Shown here: in pieces, positions 1 to 11,531 of the stretch
Layout: the number at the start of each line of letters is the position of its first letter
Position numbering within the stretch: the stretch's first letter is position 1
NCBI GenBank assembly: GCA_947652605.1
Contig: OX393579.1
Coordinates: 41,794,970-41,858,969, forward strand
Length of the DNA stretch: 64,000 nt
Direction of reading: 5' to 3'
Source: Elmis aenea
Taxonomy: Eukaryota; Arthropoda; Insecta; Coleoptera; Elmidae
Made by a program: the position numbers and the translations under genes
Notes under the pieces: model-generated
What the model saw: the letters and a program-made list of their open reading frames with translations, nothing else
Told to the model about the DNA's origin: nothing
The model's database searches: none

Positions 1-1430
1 ATAAAAATCATAGCTATTGGAATACATTATTTTATTAAACTACAATCAGGGAATCGTTTCAGATGTTAAGCTAAAATTTTAAAAATGTCATAACTTGCTA
101 TTGCTGTGGGGTCTAGTTGTTTGAATAAGTTTTGTTGTCCGGTTTCTCCATCATTTCCACTATTCATTCTTTTCTTAAATCATCTGTAAATTTCCCATAT
201 TTTTCCATTAGTTTTTAACATGTAGTGACACTTTATGTTATACCTTTTAAAAGAGCAAATGCTTGTAATTCACACCCACTGGACCGCGGGCCGAATAAAA
301 ATGTCTGGGGAGCCGCATACAGCCCTCGGCCCACAGGTTGCACATACCTGGTCTATACCTTCTACATTTTTATATAAAAAATTGATTGATATAGTATTTG
401 AAATATATCAAATTTTAAACAAATAATATTTGCATTTGTTTTGTGGTAAAGTTTAATTTCATGACTAAAATATTTAAATAAGAATGTGAACGTTGTGTGA
501 TATATTATGTGGAAGTATAATCATAGGTACTCTGTTTATTAACATTTACTGATTTAGTCGTTATTGCTGGTGTCTTACGGAAATTAAATAAAAAAGATGA
601 TATCGGGACTTGCAAAATTTTCAAAACATTCTATTTCCTTTTCCCGATTCCCGAAGGTTCCAAAAACGTCAGAAATTTGGAAACCCTGGTAATGCCATAT
701 GTGTAAGAGATAGCTTTACCTGTAAATAAAGTTTACATGCAGAGCTGCTGATGGTTTTGAAGTAGCCGATGACAAACTTTGTGCAAACCAATTAAGCCAG
801 GAAAATGATTAAATTTTATCTGTATTAATTATTTTATACTAGCGATAACCGTTTTTATCAGATACATTGTGCATGCATGATAGTTTTAAGACAGCAAGCT
901 GTCAAAAGTAAACAAATCTACAAAAGTGTTTAATAGAAATCCACTTCTACTCGTAAAGGAAATACATTTCCTGCAAAATTTTATAAGAATGCTAAACTAA
1001 CCGGTACAAGAGTACGATAGTCTGTGAAAATCGTGGAAATGTAGTGATCAAAGTAATGCTTATCAACTGTGCTCGTGCAGTCGGTAGTGTCGCTTTAAAA
1101 TGTAATCACAGAACATTCACAACCAGCAAGGGAAAGGTAACAATCCGAATAAACGAATTTCGTGATAAACACGAATAAAATTGTCGTGATGAAAAATGTT
1201 TAATATTGTGCAATAAAACAATGCATTACATTTTAATTATAACACATTTATATTTAAAAAAACTCAAATAACATTGCTTATTAATTCTTTAGACACAAAA
1301 TAATTCCACATTTGTACGAGTGTAGCGGTTTATTAAAACTTTAATCCAAACACGTACGACCCAAAAACCGTTTACAATAAATTTGGCTTAAAAATGTAGT
1401 TTTAAAAATATACACACAAGAGCATAATAG
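1..1430. other. Intergenic AT-rich DNA, no gene
   Basis: No convincing gene, RNA or splice structure is visible. The only recognisable piece is a GC-rich hAT-like end at 281-350, listed separately. Short open frames here have no family resemblance. Confidence 0.5.
281..350 (-). mobile_element. hAT-like terminal fragment (solo end)
   Basis: Read on the reverse strand, this GC-rich patch starts CAGGTATGTGCAACCTG and runs into GGGCCGAGGGC and GGCCCGCGG. That is the usual look of the ends of Charlie/ZBED-type hAT elements and resembles the ends of the hAT at 10587-11531. No partner end or target duplication was found, so it is a relic. The assignment rests on composition and style only. Confidence 0.35.
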
Positions 1431-1436
1431 TATATT

Positions 1437-1554
1437 ACATAACAAGAGTTGTAAGAAGCATATTACGCACGAGTGGAAAAGTTGCGCACGGAGCCGCGTA
1501 GCGGCGAGTGCGTATTTCCACGAGTGCGTAATTGCTTTACAACTCGTGTTATGT
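1437..1554. repeat. 118-bp hairpin repeat with CGAG/CTCG arms
   Basis: The outer arms (ACATAACAAGAGTTGTAA, 1437-1454, and its near complement at 1537-1554) enclose inner inverted motifs around GCACGAGTGGAAA and TTTCCACGAGTGCG, so nearly the whole unit can fold. It codes for nothing. The ACAACTCGTG motif recurs in the repeat at 23252-23640, which suggests related small inverted-repeat transposons. Confidence 0.6.
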
Positions 1555-1642
1555 AGTTTACTTTTTCTTCGAACACATAATACCTACGATTTTAACGGCT
1601 TTTTGGCTAATACACACAGGTGATTAGGTTGTCTTGTCAATT

Positions 1643-1815
1643 TTGACGTAAGCCTACTTTAACATTTCTAGACAAGTGTGCGTTTTGCTAACCGTGCGTT
1701 GTAACTCAGTTACTATGCATGCAAGCAGTGTTTGACGTAAGGCTACTTCGATCTTTCTAGCCAAGTGTTTTGCTCACCGTGTGTTAGGATAGAACTCACT
1801 TACTATGCATACAGG
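1643..1815. repeat. Imperfect tandem dimer, unit about 85 bp
   Basis: Two head-to-tail copies start at 1643 and 1732. Each begins TTGACGTAAG, runs through TTTCTAG.CAAGTGT and ends near TACTATGCAT. They are diverged and have no coding capacity. Confidence 0.65.
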
Positions 1816-2866
1816 TAAGAGTCATTTACATTAGTGGTAGTAGATAAACAGTGTTTATATGTTTTAACACTTTAGAATCGAATAATTTTGGCTACATATT
1901 GACATTTTTAAGACTTTTTTTAAACAGATTTAAGGTGGACCAGAAACAAAAATACACAGAGAATTTAATATCGTTGGTAAATCTACATAAGTCACTGTAG
2001 GTTTTTCTTTGAAGTGAATTTGCGTTTCATATAACTTTTTAAATCTTGCTCTAAGCTAAATTAAATTGTGTTAAGCAAATATTTTTCACTGAAATAGTTA
2101 ATTTACTGGTTGTTTACTTTTGCATAAAAAAAAAAATAGATTCAGCTTAAAATGAAGGATGAAAACAACAGTGACTATAATACATGATTATTTGTTAATA
2201 TAATTTTAGTATCCATTTGTGTTTAAATCTTATAGGTACCTAACCTACTTATGTTGAGAATAAGTTTACAACCCCGACTTTTGATTTAAAAAAAGTTATA
2301 GAACTGGTTATAAAGGGTGTCTAGGTACGAAATTTTTCAGTCCTATTGCTTTTTTATTTAACATAGAGCGTTATTGTTGGATGGTGGCAAGTTCTTTTGA
2401 AATATATAGTTTGTTAACACAAATTTAATTGTTTTTGAACTATATTTTTTTATTATGTCTCAAAACCTTTTTTTTGAATAGCACCGTATGTCTTTACAGA
2501 TTTGCTATCGCATGATACATAATTAATTTTTTTCCGGAAACTATGATGTAAATAAAAGCAACAAAAATAGTAATTAATCCTTCAGCGGAGCGCCCTTTAT
2601 TCCAACACGACTGGCGGGTGGCGTAGTCTATTCATCACATATTTTAAACAAATAGCTGTTGTATGTGATAGTATTATTGTTTATGTTTTATCAACATGAT
2701 CTTTTATGTGTTACAAATACAATTTATTTTGATATTTCTTTATAAAACAAATTATAAATCAATATTATATAAGTTATGTTTCCAAAAATTATTTAATTAA
2801 AGGTTATTCCTAATAAAAAAGGTGCTTGGGAACCAATGATAACTGTTAAAAAATTAATTAGATATA
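1816..2866. other. No gene recognised
   Basis: AT-rich sequence with poly-A/T runs. No feature was recognised on either strand. Confidence 0.5.
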
Positions 2867-2989
2867 CAGGGTGAGTCACGACGGACGCGTCGGAGTTTTA
2901 TGGCAAAACAGTTTATATTTTCCAATTTCTGACGCTGTTAGATTATGTAAGTCAATAAGGGCTACATTTTAAAAATATTTTCAAATATA

Positions 2990-3049
2990 CAGGGTGCTCC
3001 AAAAAAGAGTGCCATATCAAAGTTATACTTTTTCTTATGGAACACCCTG
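2990..3049. repeat. 60-bp inner module (left arm), CAGGGTG...CACCCTG
   Basis: It begins CAGGGTGCTCC, ends GGAACACCCTG and has TA on both sides. The inverted partner in the right arm is 4495-4554. It looks like a miniature element embedded in the arm. Confidence 0.7.
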
Positions 3050-3280
3050 TATATTTTTACATTCTTTGATTCCTCTTTAAATTTACTTCAAAAAATGTAT
3101 AAGGTTATATGGGTCTAAAGTCAACCGTTCTCGTGAAAATTGCATTTTCATGAAAATGCAGTACTTTCAAAAATTTTCAACATTTGAAAACTTTGACAAG
3201 TCTGAAGAAATTCGCTTGGAGATAAGACTGACAATAGATTATGTAACAGTTTGCACCACCTACATTTTTAAAATATTATA

Positions 3281-3358
3281 CAGGGCGTTTTTTACGCTTG
3301 GTCAAACTTGTGAAACTTTAAACATCGATAACTCATTTTTTTTAAATACAATGCCCTA
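3281..3358. repeat. Second inner module (left arm), CAGGGCG...GCCCTA
   Basis: It begins CAGGGCGTTTTTTACGC and closes near ATGCCCTATA. The inverted partner is 4186-4263. The same module recurs in the 9585-12263 element (from about 10137 and again ending near 12083). Confidence 0.6.
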
Positions 3359-4677
3359 TATTTTTTTAAACCGTCTTATAGAAAATTTAATTCTCTTTCG
3401 AAAACATTCAGGCTGTTTTTCACCTAGAATTGATATTTTCCGAGATATCGAGATTTTATTGTTAATTATTAGGTCAAAGTAATATTTTCAAGTAGGCTAT
3501 GAAGGTAGACAGCGGTAATTTGAAACAATTGAAAGAAAAACCAAGACACTTATAATTTTATCGTTTGACTACACACTTTTGACATTATTTTATAGGAAAG
3601 TTGTAGTTTTACCATACTTACGTTTAAATAGAGATTTTTTAAAATTATTTATGCATTTATTTATTGGACCAGTGTATAAGATAATTATTAAATCCTATAA
3701 ACCATTTTTTGTCTGTTTACGATACGATACTCTACCGAAAACAGTACCAACCATGTTTTTTTTTTTTTTAAGTAAAATTAAACAAGTCAGTATTACTTTT
3801 TGTTAATCAGCGTTCCGTACTTGTACCTAATACATTATCAATCGGTTTTTAGGACTTGGCAAACGATTAAACGCAATTATATGAAAAATATTGTGGCCCT
3901 GATGAGAAACCTATATTTAAACGTAACAATAGTAAAACTACAACTTTCTTATTAAAAAATGTCAAAAATGTGTAGGCAAACGACAAAATTACAAGTTTCT
4001 TGTTTTTTCTTTCAATTGTTTCAAAATACCGCTGTCTATCTTCATAGCCTACTTGAAAATATTACTTTGCCCTAATAATTAACAATAAAATCGCGATATC
4101 TCGGAAAATATCAATTTTAGGTATAAAACAGCCTTAATGTTTTCGAAAGAGAATTAAATTTTCTATAAAACGGTGCAAAAAAATATAGGGTGTTGTATTT
4201 AAAAAAAATGAGTTATCGATGTTTAAAGTTTCACAAGTTTGACCAAGCGTAAAAAACGCCCTGTATAATATTTTAAAAATGTAGGTTGTGCAAAGTGTTA
4301 CATAATCTATTGTCAATCTTATCTTCAAGCGAATTTCTTCAGACTTCTCAAAGTTTTTAAATGTTGAAAATTTTTGAAAATACTGTATTTTCATGAAAAT
4401 GCAATTTTCACGAGAACGGTTGACTTTAGACCCATATGACCTTTTACATTTTTTGAATTAAATTTAAAGAGGAATCCAATAATGTAAAAATATACAGGGT
4501 GTTCCATAAGAAAAAGTATAACTTTGATATGGAACTCTTTTATGGAGCACCCTGTATATTTGAAAATATTTTTAAAATGTAGCCCTTATTGACTTACATA
4601 ATCTAACAGCGACAGAAATTGGAAAATATAAACCGTTTCGCCATAAAACTCCGACGCGTCCGTCGTGACTCACCCTG

Positions 4678-6074
4678 TATAAAAATATTTAAGAATATTT
4701 ATTTTCTATAAGTTTGCGTTTTCTTTATTACCAACCGGCCTTTACTTTTGGAATACGCCTCGTATTTACTTATTCTATAAAAAGGATTGTTAAATTAAAT
4801 TATGTAAGATGTAATTTTAAAAGCCATTAAATGATGTGTTTAAAAATATGTTAAAAGAAAGAATCAATATCAAAAATTAAACTCTAAAATCAAATATTTT
4901 AAAAACTATATGAAAGATGTTAAATTAGCTATAATAACACACAAGAAAAAATTGATACCCTATAAATTCTGAATGTCAAATGTCTTATTCTTAAAATACA
5001 AAATTACAGAGCTGTAGTTTCTACTGGGAATTTTACTTGGTATTTTAAAATAGCACAAGTGCAACAATTCTATGCTACTCTACTAAATATACCTAACACT
5101 TCATAAAAACCAACCAGAAGGACAGGCATTGAAGTGTTTGTGACAAACAAAAATGATACTTGCTCATGGCAAATATAACCTTTGAAGTTCGTGGAAAGTC
5201 GTTAAGCTGCCATGTCCCTTCAAATAAATAATCCGAAAATAAACTTGGTCTCAAATAAATCGCCACTAATTCATGTTTCGTTTTATTCGTCTTTTAGCAC
5301 AGTAAATTGAAAAAATATACAGCGTAACGATACATTGTGCACTGTACAAGATTTTTTTTCTAGACTTATGTGTTAGTACTGCTGAATATTTGAAATTATA
5401 TCAATTATGTAATATTAAACGTAAATTTATTATTTTGATTGTTAGTAGTGGGTGGAAAAAAATCTTCAACAACTGTTTAATTTGCTTTCGAAATAATAGA
5501 TATTGTAGTGTAGACTGTAGACTGTTATCTAAAACATTCATGAGTTTACTTTGCAAGTTTAATTTTAAATTACATATAATACAGTCGACGTTTTGACGCT
5601 TTCTAATGATGAACGCCAACGTAACTAAATGAATTTAATTCTTCTCAAAATTATACACTAAACGTTTAGCTTCTAAACACCAACGCACAATACCGCCTTA
5701 GTTACTCGACTAAATAACACTAAAAAAATAAGGTTACGCTGTGAAATGTTTGATAAAAAGAGAATAATACCCACGTAGCTAAATAATGACAAGGCATTTG
5801 TCAGCAAGCAACTGTCTGTTCCACGCACTTTTCATTTTATTTCAACAATATTGCACGCAAAAATATACACAATAAACAGAAGCCTCTGATGTGTGCAGAG
5901 TTAAAAATAACTTGAACACAAACGTATGGATAAAAACCAGTGCGATGATATTTACGATATTAACTTCACGATGGTTGATTTAAAAAACTTTTCTTAAAAT
6001 AACCAAGAAAGTTAGTGTAGTTTTAACCAATTGAGGTAAATGATACATATACAAAGTAGATTAAAGAACTTTTT
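4678..6074. other. No gene recognised
   Basis: AT-rich DNA. Short overlapping open frames on both strands near 5390-5620 show no family motifs and are probably chance. Confidence 0.45.
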
Positions 6075-6232
6075 TTAATTAAAGATTTCCTCTCCGCTGT
6101 CATAAAAAAGCTTTAACTCTCTACCTTGTCGTTTTGGAAATAGTATATGGTTGACGACTGACAAAAGAAAATGATAATCTAAAGGCGCCAAGTCTTGGGA
6201 ATATGGGGAATGAGGGAGAAGTTCCCAAAAAT
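6075..6232 (-). pseudogene. Mariner transposase C-terminal relic
   Basis: The reverse-strand frame contains WELLPHSPYSQDLAPLDYHF. This matches the mariner signature around the third catalytic residue, normally YSPDLAPSDYHLF. Gln replaces Pro after Ser and Leu replaces Ser, but the Asp of the APxDY motif is present. The upstream part carrying the first two catalytic aspartates is not recognisable, and the downstream tail is degraded and stops early. No terminal repeats were located. It is a small piece of an old mariner copy and is not functional. Confidence 0.65.
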
Positions 6233-6430
6233 TGTTTGTTTCTGGGTTTGACAACACGTATGAAAAAATGATTAGCCGTTCGAGCTTATTTGTTGCGCTA
6301 AATTCGTGAGTAACGAACTTGCTCAACTTTCAAGTCTATCCAAACCGATTCGAATGCTTACGGATGGATAAAATAACAATGTCAAAATATTGTAGAACGG
6401 TAGGCTTACGTCAAATACCGCACTGTCAAT

Positions 6431-6510
6431 ATCGGTGTCGCGACATCGCGGCACTAGCGTCATGACATCGCGGCATTAGCGTCATGACATCGTGACATCG
6501 CGACATCAGC
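6431..6510. repeat. Short GC-rich tandem repeat, 22-bp unit
   Basis: Two tandem copies of GACATCGCGGCAYTAGCGTCAT lie at 6442-6463 and 6464-6485, followed by degenerate GACATCG repeats. The patch is GC-rich compared with its surroundings. Confidence 0.7.
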
Positions 6511-6675
6511 CTGTTCAGACGACGACATTTGATGCCATGGCACTTAGTGTCACGACGATAGTGTCACCGTGTGAACTACTCTTTAAACCACGTTAACGCT
6601 AGAACTAGACAAAATTGCAGCATAGTTGGCGCTGATATACCTAGTTTTGTAGATCAAGTCGTACTTTAACGGGTG

Positions 6676-6940
6676 GCGGTAAATTGCTCGAATACAATTG
6701 CTCGAAGGTAAATTGCTCGAATACAATTGCTCGAAGATAAATTGCTCGAATACAATAATTGCTCGAAATACAATTGCTCGAATGGTAAATTTCTCGAATA
6801 CAATTGCTCGAATACAATAATTGTTCGAAATACAATTGCTCGAATGGTAAATTGCTCGAATACAATTGCTCGAAGATAAATTGCTCGAATACAATAATTG
6901 CTCGAATACAATTGCTCGAAGGTAAATTGCTCGAATACAG
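6676..6940. repeat. Minisatellite, about 17 copies of a TTGCTCGAATACAA-like unit
   Basis: The core TTGCTCGAA recurs every 14-20 bp with linkers such as TACAA, GGTAAA, GATAAA and TACAATAA. On the reverse strand all three frames stay open across it, giving artefactual peptides of SSNCIRAI or FEQLYSS type. These open frames follow from the repeat and are not evidence for a gene. Confidence 0.9.
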
Positions 6941-7129
6941 AATTCCCACATAGGCTCATTGTCGTTAAATGAGGTCCAGGACTACCTATTGCCGGATTAT
7001 CGGTGTTGTACCTGCAGTAGCTTATTTTTTCTTAAAATTGGTATTGCATTTTGACGAGAGATAATTTGAAAAAATAACAGCGTAGGTATTTGCGAGTAAA
7101 CTGTAAATGTTTTTCTTTTCTATAAATGA

Positions 7130-7555
7130 TTATTTTGTGCGATCGTACTAGAAACAGCTGTTTGACGGACGCGTTAGCAGCCATAAAGTACTGAATTACC
7201 GGCGTTATCCTTAGCAACGGCCTAAAAAGTAACTTTTCAGGCCGTTACCCTTAGCAACGGCCTGAAAAGTAACTTTTTCGGCCGCTACAGCGTAAATTTG
7301 CATTAAAGCTAACAGCATACGCCATCTGTCAGTGACAAAATGTCACGTAATTTCTAACCTATATTTTTGAAAAATACTAATAATTCAAATTGTTTTTAAT
7401 TCTATCGCACAAAAAATGTAATATGCACCTCGGCCAAAACGTACTTTTTCGGCCTTGCCTGTTTGCTGGCCTCGACTACGTCTCGGCCAGCAAACCAGAA
7501 GCGGCCGAAAAAGTTATACTTTTTGGCCTTGATACATAAATAACTATTTTAATTG
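7130..7555 (-). repeat. Hairpin-rich interspersed repeat, copy 1
   Basis: About 425 bp that reappear in opposite orientation at 43568-43992. The unit is bounded on one side by a TGCGATCG motif. It contains CCTTAGCAACGGCC inverted copies that form one hairpin and a second hairpin around GCTGGCCTCGACTACGTCTC with GGCCAGCAAAC arms. The motif GGCCGAAAAAGT occurs several times. No protein is encoded. It is probably a non-autonomous DNA transposon of unrecognised family. Confidence 0.75.
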
Positions 7556-8155
7556 AAAAGCTGACGTACACATTTCTTGCATTTAGTGCAGAAAATAATG
7601 TTTTTTTCTAAATTAATTGTGGCCAATGTTTGCAACTGTTTATTACTACACGGTAAAGTTCTGTCTCAAACTAGTATTAACACCTTGTATAAAAACAAAC
7701 AAACAATGAATATTTCAGAACCTGAGATATTGCCAATTACATCAAATATATCCCGATTTGTATCTGACTTTATTCCATAAAGCAAATTTAGTAGAAATAC
7801 GTTAATTTACTTTAAAAAATACAAAATAATACTGTTAATCACTGTGGTAATTATTTAATGGTGCCTAATAGGTTCGTGTTACAACATGCAACAGTATAAG
7901 CACTATGACATTGCTAATTAATCAACAAATTAATCTTGCATAATTGGTAAACCCAAGTTTAGCAAGATATAGTACAGTTTGGTTTTGATCGACAACATTC
8001 TCTCACCACAGCTGCAGACGATAAGCACGTTAACATGAAATTCATGATCATAATTTAATTAAATAATAAACACATCCCGAACACTAGTATAGTCTTTTAT
8101 TGATTACAGTGATTTATTTACTGTTCAACATCAAATGTTTGTAAAGTTGGCTTTC
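7556..8155. other. No gene recognised
   Basis: AT-rich DNA. A 67-codon open frame at 7577-7780 has no recognisable motif. Confidence 0.4.
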
Positions 8156-8390
8156 GGGTTGGAATCGAGTTAAGAGTTTTCGAATAATCGACGTTTCGTC
8201 TTCTTTTGTAAGAGACATCTTCAGGGTTGACTCTTTAATAGTTTTTACTTTTTAATAGCAACAGTGGTAAATTAAAAAGTGTATACTATTAAAAAGTCAA
8301 CCCTGACGATGTATCTTGCAAAAGAAGACGAAACGTCGGTTATAAGAATACTTTCAACTCTACAAACCAAAAATTGGCCGTGGAACTCTA
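8156..8390. mobile_element. Inverted pair of Penelope-type terminal motifs
   Basis: The forward strand carries CTGACGA at 8303-8309 and GAAA at 8330-8333. The reverse strand carries CTGAAGA at 8224-8218 and GAAA at 8197-8194. In both, the spacer can form a short helix (GTCT with AGAC) and the sequence GACGAAACGTCG follows. CTGANGA, then a helix, then GAAA is the hammerhead-ribozyme core layout known from Penelope-like elements. The two copies face each other and are joined by a short AT-rich middle. The cleavage-site strand was not verified, so ribozyme activity is inference. Confidence 0.4.
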
Positions 8391-8544
8391 CAACATAATT
8401 TTTTTTAATGGATTAATTTGTTGATTTAACATAGGTATACCGATTGAAAATAAAATCCTTAAAATTGATAAATATAAAATCACAAAAATAAAGTAGGTGA
8501 AGGTGGCCAAGTATTATTCCAAAATTTAAAAAAATTATATTTTA

Positions 8545-8860
8545 TTAATTAGCGTCCAATTAGTGCTAATTGGCGCCAATGTTATAAATATAGGCATCTT
8601 AATAATAAAGGAGATACAGCCGATATAGAAAATTCGCAGCTAACGTCACGTAGCAGCGACTTTTCCGAAATCTTTTTTTTATGCCATCAATAAACGCTTT
8701 GTTAGCGCCAATTAGCACCCATGTTATAAATATTAGCACCCAAATAGCAAAAGAGATACAGTCGACACAAATAACTTGCGGCTAACTTCACGTAGCCGCG
8801 ACTTTTTCGAATATGGACATTTTCATTATGCCATTAATGGGCGCACAATTAGCGCCAATC
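8545..8860. repeat. Imperfect tandem dimer, unit about 155 bp
   Basis: Two diverged copies share the order ATTAGCGCC.., ATGTTATAAATAT, GAGATACAG, GGCTAAC.TCACGTAG, CGACTTTT and ATGCCAT. The boundary is near 8700. It may be a satellite-like remnant. Confidence 0.6.
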
Positions 8861-9584
8861 AGCGCCGTACTCCCAACGCTCTTACAATAAAAGAGTAACA
8901 TACATAAAATGCAAGCACAAGGCCTTTTTCACTGACTATGGACCTAAAAAACTAAATAAAGTCACGACCTTGTTTTTGTTTATACAAATGTCGCTATTTA
9001 CTTTTGCGCGCTATTTTTACAAAACAATTTTAATTATCATAAAAACTTCCAGTGTGTAGGATTTAAGTATGTGGGAGTAATTCACAAAAACACGTCGATA
9101 CGATATAAAAACATTTTATCAAGTTAATGGGTTTAAACTTTTTTGTTTTGTAAACACTTTTAAAACAATCATATTTGTTTGTACTGATTTGCTACACATG
9201 GAATCCTAAACTCCTTAGGTAATAAGCTGACGAAAAAAATTAAAATTATACTATAATTTATTTTTATACGCTGTAATCACGCAATTAAAAATAAATAAAC
9301 TAATATTTAATTTCTTTTTTAATCGTTCCAGGATGCAGCACGTTTTCACTTTATAATACTATAATTAAATCCACACATTTCTCCAGCCTCAACATATTTT
9401 CGTTTTAAATGTTTTCCAGAGCTGTTCTAAAACTTCGACATTTTTCCACTTTGTCTTACTAACCCCGTACTTCAATTTTTCGCTGTATCTATTTGTTATA
9501 TTTTTATCCTGTAGGTGTAGGTTATAAACCTTCGATTTATGCAAAAATTAGTGAAGGCACCCTGTAGTGTAGACGTAGAGTGTA
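8861..9584. other. No gene recognised
   Basis: AT-rich DNA. GCACCCTGTA near 9558 could be one more stray element end. Confidence 0.4.
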
Positions 9585-10586
9585 GAGGGTGGACCAAATT
9601 CGAATGTTTTACGGGGTATATCGGTTACCGCAGGCGTAGGTAATAGTATTTTTTTGAGAAAAGAACGCCTATGTTATCAGATTTTTTATATCGCCTTCCA
9701 TCTTGGCACTACAGACGAAAAATTTAATTACATCGTTTTGAAAATTTGCTATAACTTCTTTATTTATTAAAATAGAACAAAATGCTAAGCGTTATGATAT
9801 TTTTCGGATTAGATGAAAATATTACGGTTGCAATACGACTTCCGGTTCAGCCGGAAACATACTCAAACTTTGAAATTTTAAACAGAACACATTGTATATT
9901 TTCATATTTTTGGATTCCTCTTAAGATTTACTTTTAAAAACGTACGAGGTAATATGGGCCTAAAGTCAATCGTTTTTGTAAAATTTATATTTTTATGAAA
10001 ATTTTGAACAATACAGTACTTTCAACGTTTTTTAACATTTAAGATATTTAAAAAGGCAGTAAAATTTCGTTTAAAAATTAGATTGACAATAGATTATTTA
10101 ACACTTTGCATTAGCCACATTTTAAAAATATTATACAGGGTGTTTTCTACGCTTGGACAAACTCGTGAAACTTTAAACATCGATAACTCGTTTTTCTTAA
10201 ATACAAGACCCTATCGGTATACATAGTCTTGTAGAAAATTTGATTGTCTTTCAAAAACATTAACCATGTTTCATACCTAAACTAATATTTTTCAAGTTAT
10301 TGCGATTTTTTTGTAAATTATTTGGGCAACGTAAATTGTTTTCAAGTAGGCTATGGAGGTAGACAGCGGTAATTTTGCAACAATTAAAAGATTTAAAAAA
10401 AAAGTTATAATACTATCTTTTCCTCACTTATTTTCGACATTTCTAATATTGTAGATGTAATTTTACCATTTTTACGTTTAAATCGCGGTTTCCTAAAATT
10501 ATGCATTTATTTATTGGACCAGTGTGATGGGACAATTACTAAATCCTATATATAAACTATTTTTTTTGTGTTTCCACACTCTACAG

Positions 10587-11531
10587 CAGGCCTGGGCAAA
10601 TGGCGGCCCGCAGGCCGAATCCGGCCCGCGAAGCATTTTATAAATCATTATTAAAAGCAAAAATATTACTGTGTATCCAATATAAATTGACGCATAAAAA
10701 AAATTGTAGAAAAAAAAATTATTCAATACATTATTTGAATAAGGCGGTTCCAATAAAATACAATAAACTTAAGTTTTCTAATTTAAAAAATTTTGCTCAA
10801 AAAATGTTCGTTATTTTTGGATCAACGTACATTTGCGATCAAACATTATCAATATTAAATTTTAACAAAAACCCGTTCAGATCCTGTATTATTGATGAAC
10901 ATTTAGAGGCAGTTTTAAGAATTTTAACAACAAAATTTTCACCAGACATACAAAAAATTATAAGTGATGCTAAAAAATTTCACTTTAGCCATTAAATTTT
11001 GATAGATATGTATAAAAGTTGTATGTTTTGAAAAAATTTCATTCACCTCCAAAAGTTTAGTTTTAATTCTTCATACTTCAATGAAAAATTCTATCTTTTG
11101 TAAATTCAATGTTATATGCGTTTATATGTGTAAATACCATTCTTTCAATTACATTTTTGTTTTATTTAAAATTGCATGTTTTCATATAAGGATTAATCTG
11201 TATTTAGTAAAAAAAAAATTAAATTTTATGTTATAAAAAAATGTTAAAATTATTTTATAAAATTTTTATTCATTTTGTTGTTTTATGTTGTATGAGTATT
11301 GTACACTTTGATAATTATCTAATATTAATGTTTAAACATTTTCTTTTCAATTTTTTTCTTTAAATTGCTTAATAAAATACATGTTTTGATTCAAAACTAT
11401 TGGTTTTAAAATTTATTAAATAACCTCTTTAGCAAAAACTATACTTAAAATTAGAAAAAGAAATTGTTTGGCCCGCGGTCAAATTTTCATCCGCAATGTG
11501 GCCCGACAATTAAAAAATTTGCCCACCCCTG
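10587..11531 (+). mobile_element. Non-autonomous hAT element with perfect 8-bp target duplication
   Basis: It is flanked on both sides by CTCTACAG (10579-10586 and 11532-11539), the 8-bp duplication typical of hAT. Ends are CAGGCCTGGGCAAAT and the complement of CAGGGGTGGGCAAAT, with GGCCCGC-rich subterminal sequence on the left. The inside keeps only the C-terminal transposase coding region followed by a long AT-rich tail, so it is an internally deleted copy. It sits in the middle of the 9585-12263 foldback element. Confidence 0.9.
10600..10995 (+). pseudogene. hAT transposase, C-terminal dimerisation domain only
   Basis: The frame is 131 codons. The first methionine lies inside the terminal repeat, so the N-terminal 50 or so residues are an accident of the deletion. 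Residues about 60-131 (KNFAQKMFVIFGSTYICDQT, then FSPDIQKII and FHFSH) match the hAT C-terminal dimerisation region of the GTF2I-repeat/ZBED-like hAT group, with the usual FGSTYxCxQT core and the terminal TTKxxPDI segment. The catalytic RNase-H-like core and BED zinc finger are missing, so it cannot transpose by itself. Confidence 0.75.

Larger units (their letters stand above)
2867..4677. mobile_element. 1.8-kb foldback transposon with CAGGGTG ends
   Basis: The sequence begins CAGGGTGAGTCACGACGG and ends with the complement, each flanked by TATA, so the target duplication is probably TA. The two arms (about 2867-3640 and 3895-4677) are near-complementary over roughly 780 bp and enclose a core of about 250 bp. 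No transposase is encoded, and open frames inside are mirror products of the arms. Each arm contains two shorter modules that have their own CAGGGYG/CRCCCTG ends. The core, which includes ATTTATTTATTGGACCAGTG, is shared with the element at 9585-12263. It is probably a non-autonomous relative of the DD41D element at 58800-61041. Confidence 0.85.

Noticed and set aside
3150..3482. 110-codon frame and its mirror at 4134-4394
   Set aside because: The two peptides are nearly the same because they lie in the two inverted arms of one foldback element; no transposase motif is present.
6583..6959. Three overlapping reverse-strand frames of about 100-120 codons
   Set aside because: They are all products of the TTGCTCGAA minisatellite and are open in every phase.
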